NCBI GenBank assembly: GCA_002224055.1
Contig: AZLU01000013.1
Location: forward strand, 252,633 to 316,632
DNA from: Pezizomycotina sp. ARF18
Lineage: Eukaryota > Ascomycota
Direction: 5' to 3'
Length of the DNA: 64,000 bases
Of this stretch, positions 12,397-24,106 are shown piece after piece. Each line of letters opens with the position of its first letter. Positions within the stretch are counted from its first letter, which is position 1. Position numbers and translations under genes: made by a program. The notes under the pieces are model-generated. The model did not search any database, was not told where the DNA came from, and saw only the letters and a list, made by a program, of their open reading frames with translations.

Positions 12397-12927
12397 TATT
12401 CTTTGGTTGTAACATATGAACATTTTTGTACAATATAACATATAGATCATAAAATAATACCCAATAGGCGTACTCATACAAGTTGCTTTCGAACATCTCA
12501 CGACAGAAAAGGTTACGGAAAGAATTGTCGAGGATGGAGCATAGACAACGAGATAGAAGCGTGTGAGCTTGAGCTTGGAGCAGTTGAGCGTTACCGTAGC
12601 TACTTCAGGCTGTGGTCTGCGGTAACGTTAAATCGGCCGCCCCACCAAAACGGCGCGAACCGCCTGCTGAAGCTTTGACGTCGCCTTGTGTCTCAGTAGT
12701 CGACCAACAACGTAATGCAACCAGTCTAGGAATACATACTTAAGGAATGAACACAGCCCACCATCGTTCCTAATCTTACATATCTCCACCATCACGGACT
12801 ACAAATATATAAAGAGAACAGCGACGAATAGCGTTCAACTGCTTTCTAAAAGAACCTATCCTCACTTTCCTAAACTTCTTGTCCACCGTTGAAAGCAGTA
12901 TTAGCTATTACCATCGGATCCTAAACC
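12397..12927. other. Intergenic with promoter of the hydrolase gene
   Basis: The first 60 bases are A/T-rich 3' flank. A TATA-like word (TATATAAAG, about 12806-12814) and a pyrimidine-rich leader precede the ATG at 12928. No other feature is seen. Confidence 0.4.
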
Positions 12928-14100
12928 ATGTCTGAGCATCAACAAGAAGCTGAAACTGCAGCTCCGCCTGCTCCAGCTGCTGTCGAACCTGTAGCCATGG
13001 GGGAGCAGTGCTGCAACGATCCCCCGCTTGACGCAGGTAGGCTACAACACTCAAGAGATTCCACTGCTTTCTTGGTTCGGTTCAACATTTATCTAGAAGC
13101 TGTTCATTTCGGCCTGCTGACAGAGTTCGCGATGGGTTAACAGAGCACGTCCAATCCTCCGGTGTATGCACGATAACCCTCACTCACCCTATACTACCTT
13201 TCCCAACGTATCCATCTTTCTAACAGCTCATCCGCTCCGTTGCAGGAAATAATCAAGCTCGCCGACACGGACGTCTACGTCTCGAAACCGCCGACTACCC
13301 CCACGTCAACTCGAAGCTCCTAATCTTCCTGACCAACGGCACGGGCGTCAAGTCGCCAAACAACCAGCTGCAGGCGGACTACTACGCCAAGGAAGGCGGC
13401 TTCGTCGTCGTCATGCCGGACCTGTTCGAGGGCGATCCTGCTCCATCCGCTGGCACTACGACGACGAACGAGCTGGAGGAGGATTCGAGCTTCTTGGAGA
13501 CGGTTAAGTATAAAGCGGCGGAGGGGTTAAGATGTTCATGATTGGTAAAAGTTTTCCGCTACAAACTCAACTAATTCCCACATTTGATGATGAGACACCA
13601 GGCCTGAAAATGTAAGACTGAACTAACAGAAGATGGGAAACGACAGACCTATGGCTCGCCCGCCACACGCCCGAAAAAACCACCCCATAATCGAAAAGGT
13701 CCTAAAAGCAGTCAAGGAAGAGTTCGCCGACGCTTCCTCGCAGATATTTGCCGTCGGCTACTGCTTCGGCGGTAAATACGTCCTCAAGCTGGCCGCAGGC
13801 GATGAGATCGTCGCGGGAGCCGTCGCTCACGGCCTCATGGTCACGCTGGAGGACATGAAGGCAATCAAGAAGCCCGTCTCGTTCGCATGCGTGGACGAGG
13901 ACCAGTTCTTCCCGAACGAGATCAGGGACGAAGGCAAGGAATATCTAGAGAAGGAGAATATAGAGCACGAACTGAAGGTTTTCCAGAAGGTACCGCACGG
14001 GTTTGCGGTGTACGGGAGCTACGAGGATGAGAATATTAAGAAGGCGCAGGTGGAAGCGAATGAGCAGATGCTCGAATGGTTGGTGGCGCATAGGTCGTGA
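12928..14100 (+). CDS. Dienelactone hydrolase family protein
   Basis: An alpha/beta hydrolase of the dienelactone hydrolase family, with a Cys-His-Asp triad. The nucleophile elbow VGYCFGGKYV (Cys) and the C-terminal VPHGFAVYG (His) are visible. CVDEDQFFPNE likely supplies the Asp. The N-terminus has an Ala/Pro-rich leader (MSEHQQEAETAAPPAPAAVE) before CCNDPPLDAG, the usual fungal start of the domain. An intron is placed at 13037-13245, and a second lies around 13540-13632. DYPHVNSKLLIFLTNGTG and VMPDLFEGDPAP belong to the core. Single-base losses are inferred near 13293 (KPPDYP expected) and 13684 (TPIIEKV expected). The substrate is unknown, since fungal members act on varied lactones or esters, and cytosolic location is assumed from the lack of a signal peptide. 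Confidence is high for the family and low for the substrate. Confidence 0.9.
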
Positions 14101-14432
14101 GGATATATGCTTCAAGATGGGGTCTTCCTGAACAGATAGGAAATCGGGTTTCTTTTGTTTTTCTTGCCTTGGGTGGAGTTAACTTGGTTCTTTTTTGTCA
14201 ATGTGTTTAAAATCACTTGTATTATCATATCGATAGTCTTTGTTCAAATGGAAACACTTGCTCTTTACAAAAGTCCATTTTTTATCCCTTTACCGGGCGC
14301 ACGTGCTAGTATCTTATAGCTGCTAGCTAAATGATAAACACAGTGAGAAGAATTACAAATGGCTAAATTCAATTTAGGATAGCAGTTCACCAGAAGACAA
14401 TAGCTAGTTGATGCCGTTTTTGTATCTACAAT

Positions 14433-16320
14433 CTATAGTTTTTTTTTCTCTACAGGGGTATAAAAGGAACGATAAAAGCTTTTTTTCAAATTAACCTTCT
14501 TAATACCGGCAGTGTTTCCGGCCTTGATGCGGTCAAGCGTTAAAGCTGAAAGAAAAAAAGTTAGAATAAGATTTCACGCATAATTGGGTAAGGTAACAAA
14601 GCAAGACTCACCAGCAATAAGAGCGGCACCAACACCGCTGCCATCTTCAGCAGGTTTGATGACAATGTCCCTGTGACCGAGGATCTCTTCGAGTGCGTCG
14701 GCTTGCCTTTCTTGAAGTTGGGGTACTTGTTAACACCGAACCATCGGCACCGACGGTGCAAGGGGCTAGGTTCTTCTTCGTCACGATGGCCGGAGACGCC
14801 GCAGGCTGAGAGGCGGGCCGCGCGTGTACCGATGAGCTCCGCGAGGCGGCGGATTAGCTTGCGCTCGCTAGTATTGGTGTCTAAGCCCAACTTCTTTTCG
14901 AAGAGGTGTTCAGTCTCATTAAGATTTTCGTACGGATCCCTAGTAGGTCATAAAGTTAGCTCTACCTGCATTTCAAAACCAAGCTTCTAAAAAAGAGAGG
15001 GGATGGGAACGTACGATTCAATATCCGAGAGGAACGAAGAATCGAGACAATATGCCTCCTTCAGCTTCGTAAGGTCCTGCTTTTCGAACATATGTACGTC
15101 TTTACTCTCGGCGAGGTCGAGGAGCACGAGCCGGAGGATCTCGCCGAGGTAGTATCCGCGATCATCTTCTCGTACGCTGCTGGCCCGGTCGCGGGGACTG
15201 CTCGTCTATCATAACGTCGTACCTCGTGCGCGGAGGCACTTGTGCTCGTTGTCGAAGGCGCCCCTCGCAGTTTATCGCGATGGCCATGTCCGGGTCGAGG
15301 TTCATGTGCTCGAGCTTCGGGACGCAGCCCGCGGTCTCAAGTACGCGGCGTTGCAACCCGTTCCGAAGATGCAGCCGATCTTGGTCGTCTGGTCGGTGTA
15401 ATTTGAAGCTATTAGGGTACCCGTCGTGTCGTTCATCAGGGCGGTGACTTTGATGGGTACTTGCTGTTTAGATTTGTTAGTTTTCAAGAAACATATGAGT
15501 CGAATATTGTATGCTAGGAGAAGTTCTCACCTTTCTCTTTAGTGCCGCTTCGAACATCGGTACTACGTCCTCGCCCTCGACGCCCTTAACATCGAAACCT
15601 TTCGTCCACCGTTGCAGTATTCCGTGATCGATGTAATCCTGCTGGCACGGGTACGAGAACGTGAACCCAGGTGCATCTCCTTCAACTTCTGGTCCTCGTG
15701 GTTGGACAGGATGAACTGTTTCAGGCAGTCGGCGATGTAGTCGAAGAGGTCATCGGCAGAGCCGGTCTTCAATTGAGGCGCATCCGGTACTTTGACTGCA
15801 TGATGTCGAAGCACCGGGCTCCTCCGGAAGCGTGATTTCGCAGACTCGCAGGTTGGTGCCGCCCATATCGAGCGCCAGGAAGGTTCCGCTCTCCTTACCA
15901 GATGGATAGCTCATAACCATGTTGGATCATAGGCTATATTTTCGAATTGAGAAGTTCAGAGTTAGTTACGAATTCACTTTGTGCATGGCTTTGTTGCTAT
16001 GACGTACATACTTCCGCCTTCCTTCGTGAGGCCCTTTTCGAGTTCGGAAACGAACGTCTGGTGATAAACTTGAGCTTCGGCGCATCGACCGTAAACAGCT
16101 CTTCTAGATTTTTATTTGGTCCATGAGGTCCTTGGGGACATCATGCATTGAGCCTGAAGCAAACGGGGTTTATATTGTTAGCGTAAGCTTTCTCAATTTC
16201 AGTCAAAAACACCCGCAAAGCATCCACGTAGCTAAACTTCCGGGAAATAGCTTTGAGTTTTCCCCTCTCTTTTTCTTTGCGAAACTAACCTTTGCGGCTT
16301 GGAGGCTGACGAGCGACCAT
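14433..16320 (-). CDS. HXK1: Hexokinase
   Basis: Phosphorylates glucose and other hexoses with ATP at the entry to glycolysis, in the cytosol. The small-domain phosphate motif FLALDMGGTNLRVCEI, the sugar-binding segment LGFTFSYPCQQDYIDHG followed by LQRWTKGFD, the catalytic VTALMNDTTGTLIAS and GCIFGTGCNAAYLE are all present. EDGSGVGAALIAG lies near the C-terminus. Exon 1 is only 31 nt (16290-16320) and encodes RQPPSRKG, the fungal hexokinase leader; exon 2 starts at 16153 with SMHDVPKDLMDQI. The last intron lies near 14548-14613, and the protein ends KVNLKKSFYRSFYTPVEKKK-L. Frame breaks by single lost bases lie near 15810 (GAFDIM expected), 16069 (KVYHQTFV expected) and 16110. Motif spacing fits a classical 50-kDa fungal hexokinase rather than a glucokinase, though the distinction is not certain. 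The gene symbol is by analogy. Confidence 0.93.
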
Positions 16321-17360
16321 TTTGATCCTTTAGGTTCTGAGATTGCTTTTGAGTGAGAATTCAACGAGCGTAATTTATTACCGAACGGCAAAGGCGAAAT
16401 TAATGGCGAGAGCGAGAGCTGAGGAAGTAAGTAACGAATGTTTCTCTCCGTTGGAACCTGAAGGATGGACGTGCTCAAAATGCTCAAATATCAAAGCTCG
16501 TCGCTTCCCTTTATATACGAAGGTCAGATACGTGGAAAGGTATATTCTGGATATAATACCCGTTGAAACTAGTTGATTGAGAGAAAGGATAGAGGATGAG
16601 TATTATTTCTTGTTGAGGGAAGAGAGGAAATGCTTGGGGAATTCGAAAGTCTTGTGCCGCTGCTTAGCGGCGGGCAAACAAGAAAACTATAGAAGATAAG
16701 CAGTCTTAGCTACCCAAGCTAGATACGAGTACAGACAGCTATTGTGGGGGGTTACATTTAGACAATTCGTCAAGCTTAACAGATCAAAAAGACATTGCAT
16801 AATGTTGCATACTAAGTATACGTATACTTACTTCTTATTGCATCCTGCGATGCAGCTACATGTCGGCATTGGCATTGAGCCAGCTGCAGTCTATCCCCCA
16901 CATGCATACGAGACGAGCTAAATTCATGGTAATTATCGGCATTTGCCTAACGACCACTCTCTCCGCCATAGCTATGATATCGGAATTACCGGGATAGGTT
17001 TCGCCGCCCTTATTTTTTTACCGCTTCTTCTCGTGCAGATTCGTCCACAGAATTCAAAAGAGGTCTTCCAAGGGTCAAGGGGGTATCACGGTATACCTGT
17101 CGGTAAGGGTCCTAATTGCCGAAACTGCCATCTGCCGACATGGTCATGAAGAGAAATTGTTTACAAATCTTCACATAAACACGACAATCGCCAGGGGACG
17201 AATCCCCAGTTAAGGCTTCGTATTCTTTCTCTAGCTGGATTCCTTTGCCGCAGTAGAACAAATCGAGCAAGTTCAGATATGGCCCAATTTTGGCAGTATT
17301 CTAAGTCAATCCCTTCCTCCGTTTTTATCTCTTTCTTGCCCTCTCCGAGCTTTGTACATT
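16321..17360. other. Intergenic spacer upstream of hexokinase
   Basis: Lies between the hexokinase start and the 3' end of the aldo-keto reductase, both on the minus strand, so the hexokinase promoter must be here. Short ORFs at 16943-17149 and elsewhere show no family resemblance. I see no repeat or RNA gene. Confidence 0.45.
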
Positions 17361-18817
17361 TTACTTTTTATCAGCCGCAAGTGCCTTCCATGCCGATTCC
17401 AGAGCATCCACAACTTCTTGTGGCAACGGCCCTTGCTTAAGGTTCTTAACGCTCTGCTGCACTTGAGAAACTCTGCTTGCTCCCAGTATTTTACATCCTT
17501 TTCGGTCAAAGCGGAGTGGAATGCCACCCAACGCAACGCAGCTTCACCGTTGCCCAACGCTGTGCTTCTCCGTCGCCTTCTGAAGTGCGAGCATCGCAGA
17601 ATTCATGGCGGGCGTGTCGTATTGCGCCCTGAAAGCTCCTCCGCTAGGGTTGCTCGGGTCAAATCTGCTACCCTTTCCGGGCCCTTCGCCGCTGGAGAGC
17701 TTCCCTGTGAGAAAACCGCCAGCTAAAACACTATATTTTAATTGGATTTAGTTTTTCGAAATTTCGCAAAGTAACAAATAATTTGGGGGGGGGTGGCAGT
17801 TAGTTAGAACCGAGTCTTGAAATTGCGACAGATTGTATAGGACTATAAGGCGTCGTGCGTTACCGAACCTATGAGCTGCATAAGATATACCATTCTCTCG
17901 CAGCAAGGGAAACAGCTCCGCCTCATCCTCGCGTGAGAATGCATTGTAACATCCTGGTAAAACGTCGGTTTCACGTATCCGTGCTCTTCGCATACGCTAA
18001 GCAGGTTCCTGACCATATCGGAAGGTAAGTGGGACACGCCAAGCTAGATTTGGAGATATAAAAAATCAAATAAAGTTAAGGGTAACAATAGGCTATGTCA
18101 GAGACTCAGATTTCGTCTTCAACATGCGATAATGAACAGATGGTTTACTTTTATTTATTTTGTGATTATCATTCCTCGTCAATTAATGCTGTTTCGGTAT
18201 CGACGGAGCAGGAAAGATTATGGGAGAGAAAATGGAGGATCACCTCATTGAAAGCTCCACGCTTTAATGTTTATCCAGAGCTGCAGCTGTCTCTTCGATT
18301 GGCGTTTCGAAATCCGGGGCGTGACAGTATAGAACGTTGATCTATTACATCAAGCAATCAATATAGGAATCCTCATTGAAATTTCGTTTATTTTCTTATC
18401 CCTTCTTGCCCATCAGATCTATGTCGTAAACAGGCCGGAAAAAAAAAGAAAAAGAAAAAGAGGGCTTTTTCATCCTGGGAAAGTCAACATAGAAACACCA
18501 ACCTTCCCCACGCGAGTCGTTTATAACTCCCCGCTACAGACTCGTCAATTTTTCCTCCTTCAAACTCCCAGCTGAATTCGAACCGTAGATCATGATCTTA
18601 GTGTCAACAGTGAACCCCCCGACTGGAGATGCCGGCTTCCCCAAGAAGGGTCTCGGACATGCCGGGATTCAGATTAGGATAGCGGGCTGCTGTATCGATC
18701 CTAGGAACGCCGATCTTTCCAGAGTATCCAGAAGCTCCGCAGCATCTTCGACCGTGGCGAATTATCCCCCACGGACGCGGTTCCGAATACGAGGTTAGGT
18801 GGCTGTCCGTGAGACAT
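17361..18817 (-). CDS. Aldo-keto reductase, AKR7 (aflatoxin-aldehyde reductase)-like
   Basis: NADPH-dependent reductase of aldehydes, probably cytosolic. The order of motifs matches the AKR7 group: NLVFGTASVGD, then GVPRIDTAARYPNLNPGMSE (catalytic Asp region), NVLYCHAPDFETPIEET (the His of the tetrad), LGVSHLPSDMVRNLLSVCEE, YQGCYNAFSREDEAELFP, AGGFLTGKLSSGEG, ALRWVAFHSAL and ILGASRVSQVQQSVKNL (cofactor binding). The protein ends ESAWKALAADKK at 17361. At least four exons are spread over 1.46 kb; the ATG at 18817 (MSHGQPPN) is the start that leads straight into the first strand. Single-base losses are seen, for instance near 17955 (YQG expected). The true substrate cannot be told; AKR7 members reduce succinic semialdehyde and dialdehydes. 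Confidence 0.88.
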
Positions 18818-20290
18818 TATTGTGTACAATAAGACTTCAAAGTTCAATGGCTTGCACGCTACGATTTTTTTTAACTGTAGGCTTAGCTTCCTTGGTGCTA
18901 AGTAAAATAATAGCTGCAAAACAAAGCAACTAACTGAAGGGTAAAAACGATAGTGAGGGTGGTAATTGAGGCTTCCAAAAGGCTTGTCTTGTTTCTCCGA
19001 CCCTTGCTATAAACCTCCGTATACGAGAGACATACTCAAATATCCCCAACCAACAAGCACCAAAGATGAAAAAAAAAAAACTGCAATGCCTGCTTTAGCA
19101 ACGGCTCAGCAACTGTCAGTGTTTGTAACGCAATTTGCTCATATATCTATTAGAAGGTGTGGTTTTTCAGCGTGTCGGGCAAGGAAATTCCTCACAGGAA
19201 CTCCGAGATGGCATCGACCAAATATATGAAGGGGAATATTGAAGATATTCAATCGATAATTCCTGCATGTTAAATCAGTGAATCTTTGGTTTTCTAAAGC
19301 TGTTCCTAAAGATCTTCTTTCTGACGTTGACAGGTTGAAGATCTTCGTCCTGAAAATATTGTTAGTGGTTAAGTGCGCAGTCTCAAGATATGAAGTGGTC
19401 TGAGATGGTTTATCTCGCATCCGATAATCGTTTGATAGGAGCAAACAATCCAGCTCGTAGCTAGGAAATGTCATCTTTCGTAGGCTTATACTGTACAGAA
19501 ACCTTAGATCCAGTGTATTGCTCTTTTTTCTTTCTTTTTTTGCGTTTCCTTTATCTTCTTTCCATATACGACCGGAAGTCCGAGAGACGGACGTTCAATT
19601 TGCCCCCCTCAGGCTCTGTGTATTCAAGAATCACTCTGCCAATAATGCCACTGGCGAGGAGGATAGCATGTGTGAAAAGGCCTAGGATTAGGCCACGGCA
19701 ATTTCACAAATCACACGTTTCCACGGTTTAAGATTATCGTGATAAAAGCGAGTGTGCTCAATCTTGGTTGAGGTATGAGATCCGTTCCTTGGCTGCAGCA
19801 GGGTGTCGCATTTTTCTCGAATCTCCGTGCCAGCCCTATAGGGCGTGTCTGAACGGCAAGGGCCCACTAAAAGCACGCGACGTAGGCCGTTAGTGGGTCC
19901 CGGAATAGCCAAGGGTTCTATCGCCGGTGTCTATATTTAAACATTCCGGGAGCATACTCGGGCCTGTCAAAAATGTCAAAAATGTCTCGGTGAGATCTCC
20001 TGAGGAGTAAATGATAGAGCCAAGAAATTGCAATTGTCTCCGTGTAGCACGGAGAAAGTGCCACGTATAGTTCAAACACGCGGCACGGATATCCTTCATG
20101 GACCACATATGAAACTCGAGCTTCATGTTCATTCCTTACCCCCCCACATTTCAAATAATGTATTTGCGGTTATTGGCAGTAAGACAGTATTTCTGCCTTC
20201 TGCGGATTAGATTCTTCAACACTTCGAATATCTCAAGACACTAGTATTGTATTTTTTTAGAGAAATACCGGACGCTTTGGAAGTTTGATC

Positions 20291-20344
20291 TCCATTTCAT
20301 GGCAATGCTTGGCTTGACTCCATGCAACAGATGCATGAAATGGA
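20291..20344. repeat. Inverted repeat, 11-nt arms
   Basis: TCCATTTCATG at 20291-20301 is matched by CATGAAATGGA at 20334-20344, with a 32-nt loop. It could be a chance hairpin or a binding site. No gene is near it. Confidence 0.4.
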
Positions 20345-23300
20345 AAAATCTTTTACCTCGCTTCACAATATACTTCCCCTTTCCTAGTCTTTAAATACTC
20401 ATCGCATTTCATGTTTCTCATTCATTCAAGGCGACCTCCTTTTCCCGTCTATCTTATTAGTCTGTGTTCGGTCGCTACACCGTGGCCATACGTATTGACA
20501 AAAGGAGAATGCCCCACATGCAAACAAATTTCTGCAATGAATGTTACGTTACTTACGGAGACAGAACCACAGTCGCAATAACCTCCCGTGGGTAAACGTA
20601 GCTAAAACCACTACTAAAAGAGCAATAATCCTCCTTTTCGTGCTGTTTTTCAAGATGCATTCTTGCGTTGTTGACTCCGCCCGGAGATGATCTGCCCGCG
20701 GGAACCGGGGCCACTCGCCAGGCTGTGCCAACCATTTTTCTTCATGCAGATGTCTTAGACCCCAAACGGGAGCCTCTTAGGGCTGACAATGGCTCCCCAC
20801 GCGGGCAAGACCTGTATCAGAATCTTTTTTTTTTCTCCTTCCATGCAACAAAGTTTGTTAGTGTGCTATTTTGACTGTTAGCTTGTTTCTATTTTGAAAT
20901 ATATGATTTGTTTAAGCCGACCAACGAGTATTACAAAATAACACTGTTTGGCGAAGAAAGACATATTTGTATCCCCCCCCCCCCAAAAAAAAAAAAAAAA
21001 AAACCGGTCGAGATAGAGAGGAAGAAAGGAGATTGATGAAGCAGGGAATAGAGTAAATCATCATTTTGTATTTAATGAAATATTTAACTGTCTCGGATAG
21101 CAGAAAGAAGAACCAATTGTATTCATATTTTACTCGGTTGATGAACTGGCAACGAAAGGTTACATTCACACCGCAAATATTGAAGAGCTCAAGTCTCCCC
21201 GAGCCCGAGAGATTTTGAAGGGTTCCGATAGACCAATCGTGTTTGCTTCATTTTTGCGCATGTGTTATTCAATAATAATTCCTCAAGGAAATAGAGAGGG
21301 GTTTTCCCTAGACACCCATACTTTTGGACAATATAAAGCCTTAAATCGCTTGGTTGAAAGACGAAAAGGAAAATATGCTCGTACAGGGTGAGGGTGTAAA
21401 TTTCTATACACAACACCTCTCGTTTCCTCTGGGTTCTTTCCCTGCCTTATACGATTGATCGTCCGCCTTGCAAACAGCAGATGATCTTCTTTTGTGGGGA
21501 TTTGCTACAAACAAGCGATGCCCGGGAAAGAGGCAAACTCTTGACCCACTCCACATTTATTTTTTCTCTCCTGTTTTTAGGGCTGTGTTTGTAAGGATAA
21601 TCCTTGAAATCTGACTCTCTCTTTTTTTTATTTTTTTTTTCTCACTCTTATACGGCAACGAATCGCTGGTGTTGAGAGTTGCCCTGCACGTTTTTGAAAG
21701 AACAGTGATGCTTCTGGAGGAATTGGCTCATATCTGTCGGCTTCGCCTGCTTTTTGAGGTCCTTCGGCAACAATAGTTCGAAGACAGAAGAGCGCTGATA
21801 GTTGCCAATGCTTTCCTGCGTCAAAGGTAGTCGCTGATGGACGGAGATACGAGGTCCCATCCTGCATGCACAAGATATGCAAGTAGTGGACGCAGCAGCC
21901 TATAGTCTCGTCCAATACAGACAAGAGATCGGTGTAAACCTAAAGAAGAGTTCGGAGAGGTAACAAGAAAAAATTTTTTGGGGGGGTAGTATGAAACGTT
22001 GGTAGAGCCCACGAGTGGAGAGATGGAATAAGAGCGTAGTGAAGGAAAGGAGCAAGATATGCTTGGAAGCAATTGAAAGAAGCAATTGAAAGAAGCAAAT
22101 AAAGAAAGGTTGAAGGGGAAAGGTTTTATTGATAAATAACGTGTATACAAGGGGGAAAAGAACGGATTTTGACAGAGACAATAGATATGACCAGAGCTCT
22201 AATCTCCTCTCGGCTATGATGTTAAGCTCCACAATCTAAATTTATAAGAAGCTCGGAAATAAGGAAGCAAGCAACATACTGTAATCGTAGCAGTGGTGGT
22301 ATCGTGGGAAGGTCGGAATTCTCCAATTGGGAGTAAGAAATAAATTATATGGACGAAAGATCAGGTACCATACCCAGCCATTTCCCTTCTTGGGCTTACT
22401 ACAATAGAACGGAGACGAGGCGAGTGTCTTCTCCACAGAAGCGACAACGTAGCAAGAGGAGGCGACCTACAATCGTATCTGAAAACCCGGGTCTAACTCG
22501 GTGTAACAAAATAAAGATATGAGCAGCGTGAGGTTGGTTATTATTACTGCGTACGAGGATATCCAAAAGACTCAGTTATTGTCGTATGATTCTCCTGTCG
22601 TTGTTATATATCCATTTTCGTTGTATTTTGTGTACTTAATATTTTACTTTCTCATATGGTACTGGTAGCAGAAATTATTTTATTTATTTATTTATTTATT
22701 ATTTATTTTCCTCTTTGACATCTGAACTATTTACACGTCAGGACGAAGCATCGACACTACCCAAATTTAAACCTCAACAATAAGGGAAACCGTAAGTACT
22801 AGCGGATGCCGCCTCTGTAACAGGTATTCTCGTTTTGATCTCTTCGTCTTTCATTCATTTATTGTTCTTTTTTTTTTTTTTTGTTTTATTTCCCAATTGA
22901 TTATTTCTTTATCTTCGTCCTTGATTTGTTTTAATCATTTAGTTACCCGCTCAACCGCTGATTGCCCTCAATATGTTTTCATCTTTTGTTCCAAAAAGGA
23001 CGTGATTCATGATTCAGCCCTAAACCGTTCTTAACACATCCTCCTCAGAAATAGCTCCTACTTGGCATTGTTCCATGTTGATCCTGACACAGACACTACA
23101 GGCATGATCACCATTTTCAGTGGACCAGTAAGTGGTAGTGAGGAACCCCTTTCGGCTGAGGTACATCTTCCAGTGTCTCCTTCAACTCCACATTGTTGCT
23201 GTTTCTCTTCGCGATATCTATACCCCGGGCGAGTCGGCGTTGAAGTTGAGCCCAAACAAACACCCATGTCAGGGCAGCTTTCAATGGGAGATTTTTTTCC

Positions 23301-24071
23301 TCTCAAGCAAATAGGTTAGGCTTGCGAATCCACTGGAAATACTTTCTGCTGCGACATCTATTTCTAATTTCCTAGATGCCGTTCTTAGTAAACCGGCAGA
23401 TGCGAGATTCAAGGATGGGACACTTTTTTTGTTGAAAAAAAAAAAAAAAAAAAAAAAAAAAGGTCGGATTGAATGTACCGGCAAGGAAAAAACAATTTTG
23501 TGGCTCGTCGCGACAAAAGCTGCACCGGTGCACTGGCTTTCATTCTCCTTTGATTACCATTTAGGATTGCTGATACGGTACGCGAACTTTATAGAAGCCA
23601 AAGCTATCGTCAATTGTAAGAAAACAAGTATAACCACAGCAAGATAACGTTTTCTTACCGCACTACCTTCCGGGTTTGTACGCCTCTATCGCCGATTGGG
23701 TTAAACCGCTCGCGCACGGCCGACGGATGCAAAACTTGTCCAGTATACAAAAGGACACGCAAGTCTCGCAATTGATTAAGGAACTCCAGTCAAGGCCCTC
23801 GAGGGGTTAGAATTTTGGGGCTCAATATTTCCCCTCTCCTAACAGCTACCAGAAAACCATATCTGAGCAAGGCATCTGAAGACATAAAGGGAAGCGGAGG
23901 TTGGGAAGTCGAGAAAGAGTCTGCAAAACGTAACCGCACAGCGACTTACGAATCTCGATCGGTGTTTCGCAAGCCAAAACTGGATCATAAAAAAATGATA
24001 TGACACACTCATCTTTTTGCGGTGCTCGTACCTGATCGCTTATGCAGGAGCGGGGGCAACAGAACCAAAGT

Positions 24072-24072
<1 letters not shown>

Positions 24073-24103
<31 letters not shown>
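24073..24103. repeat. Poly(A) run of 31
   Basis: A perfect run of A in the gene-free region. It might be the tail of a retroposed sequence or slippage expansion. No target-site duplication was identified around it. Confidence 0.8.

Positions 24104-24106
<3 letters not shown>

Noticed and set aside
23062-23647. Two ORFs flanking an A run (23062-23319 and 23429-23647) as a gene with an insertion
   Set aside because: No conserved residues or splice sites join them, and their amino-acid content looks random.
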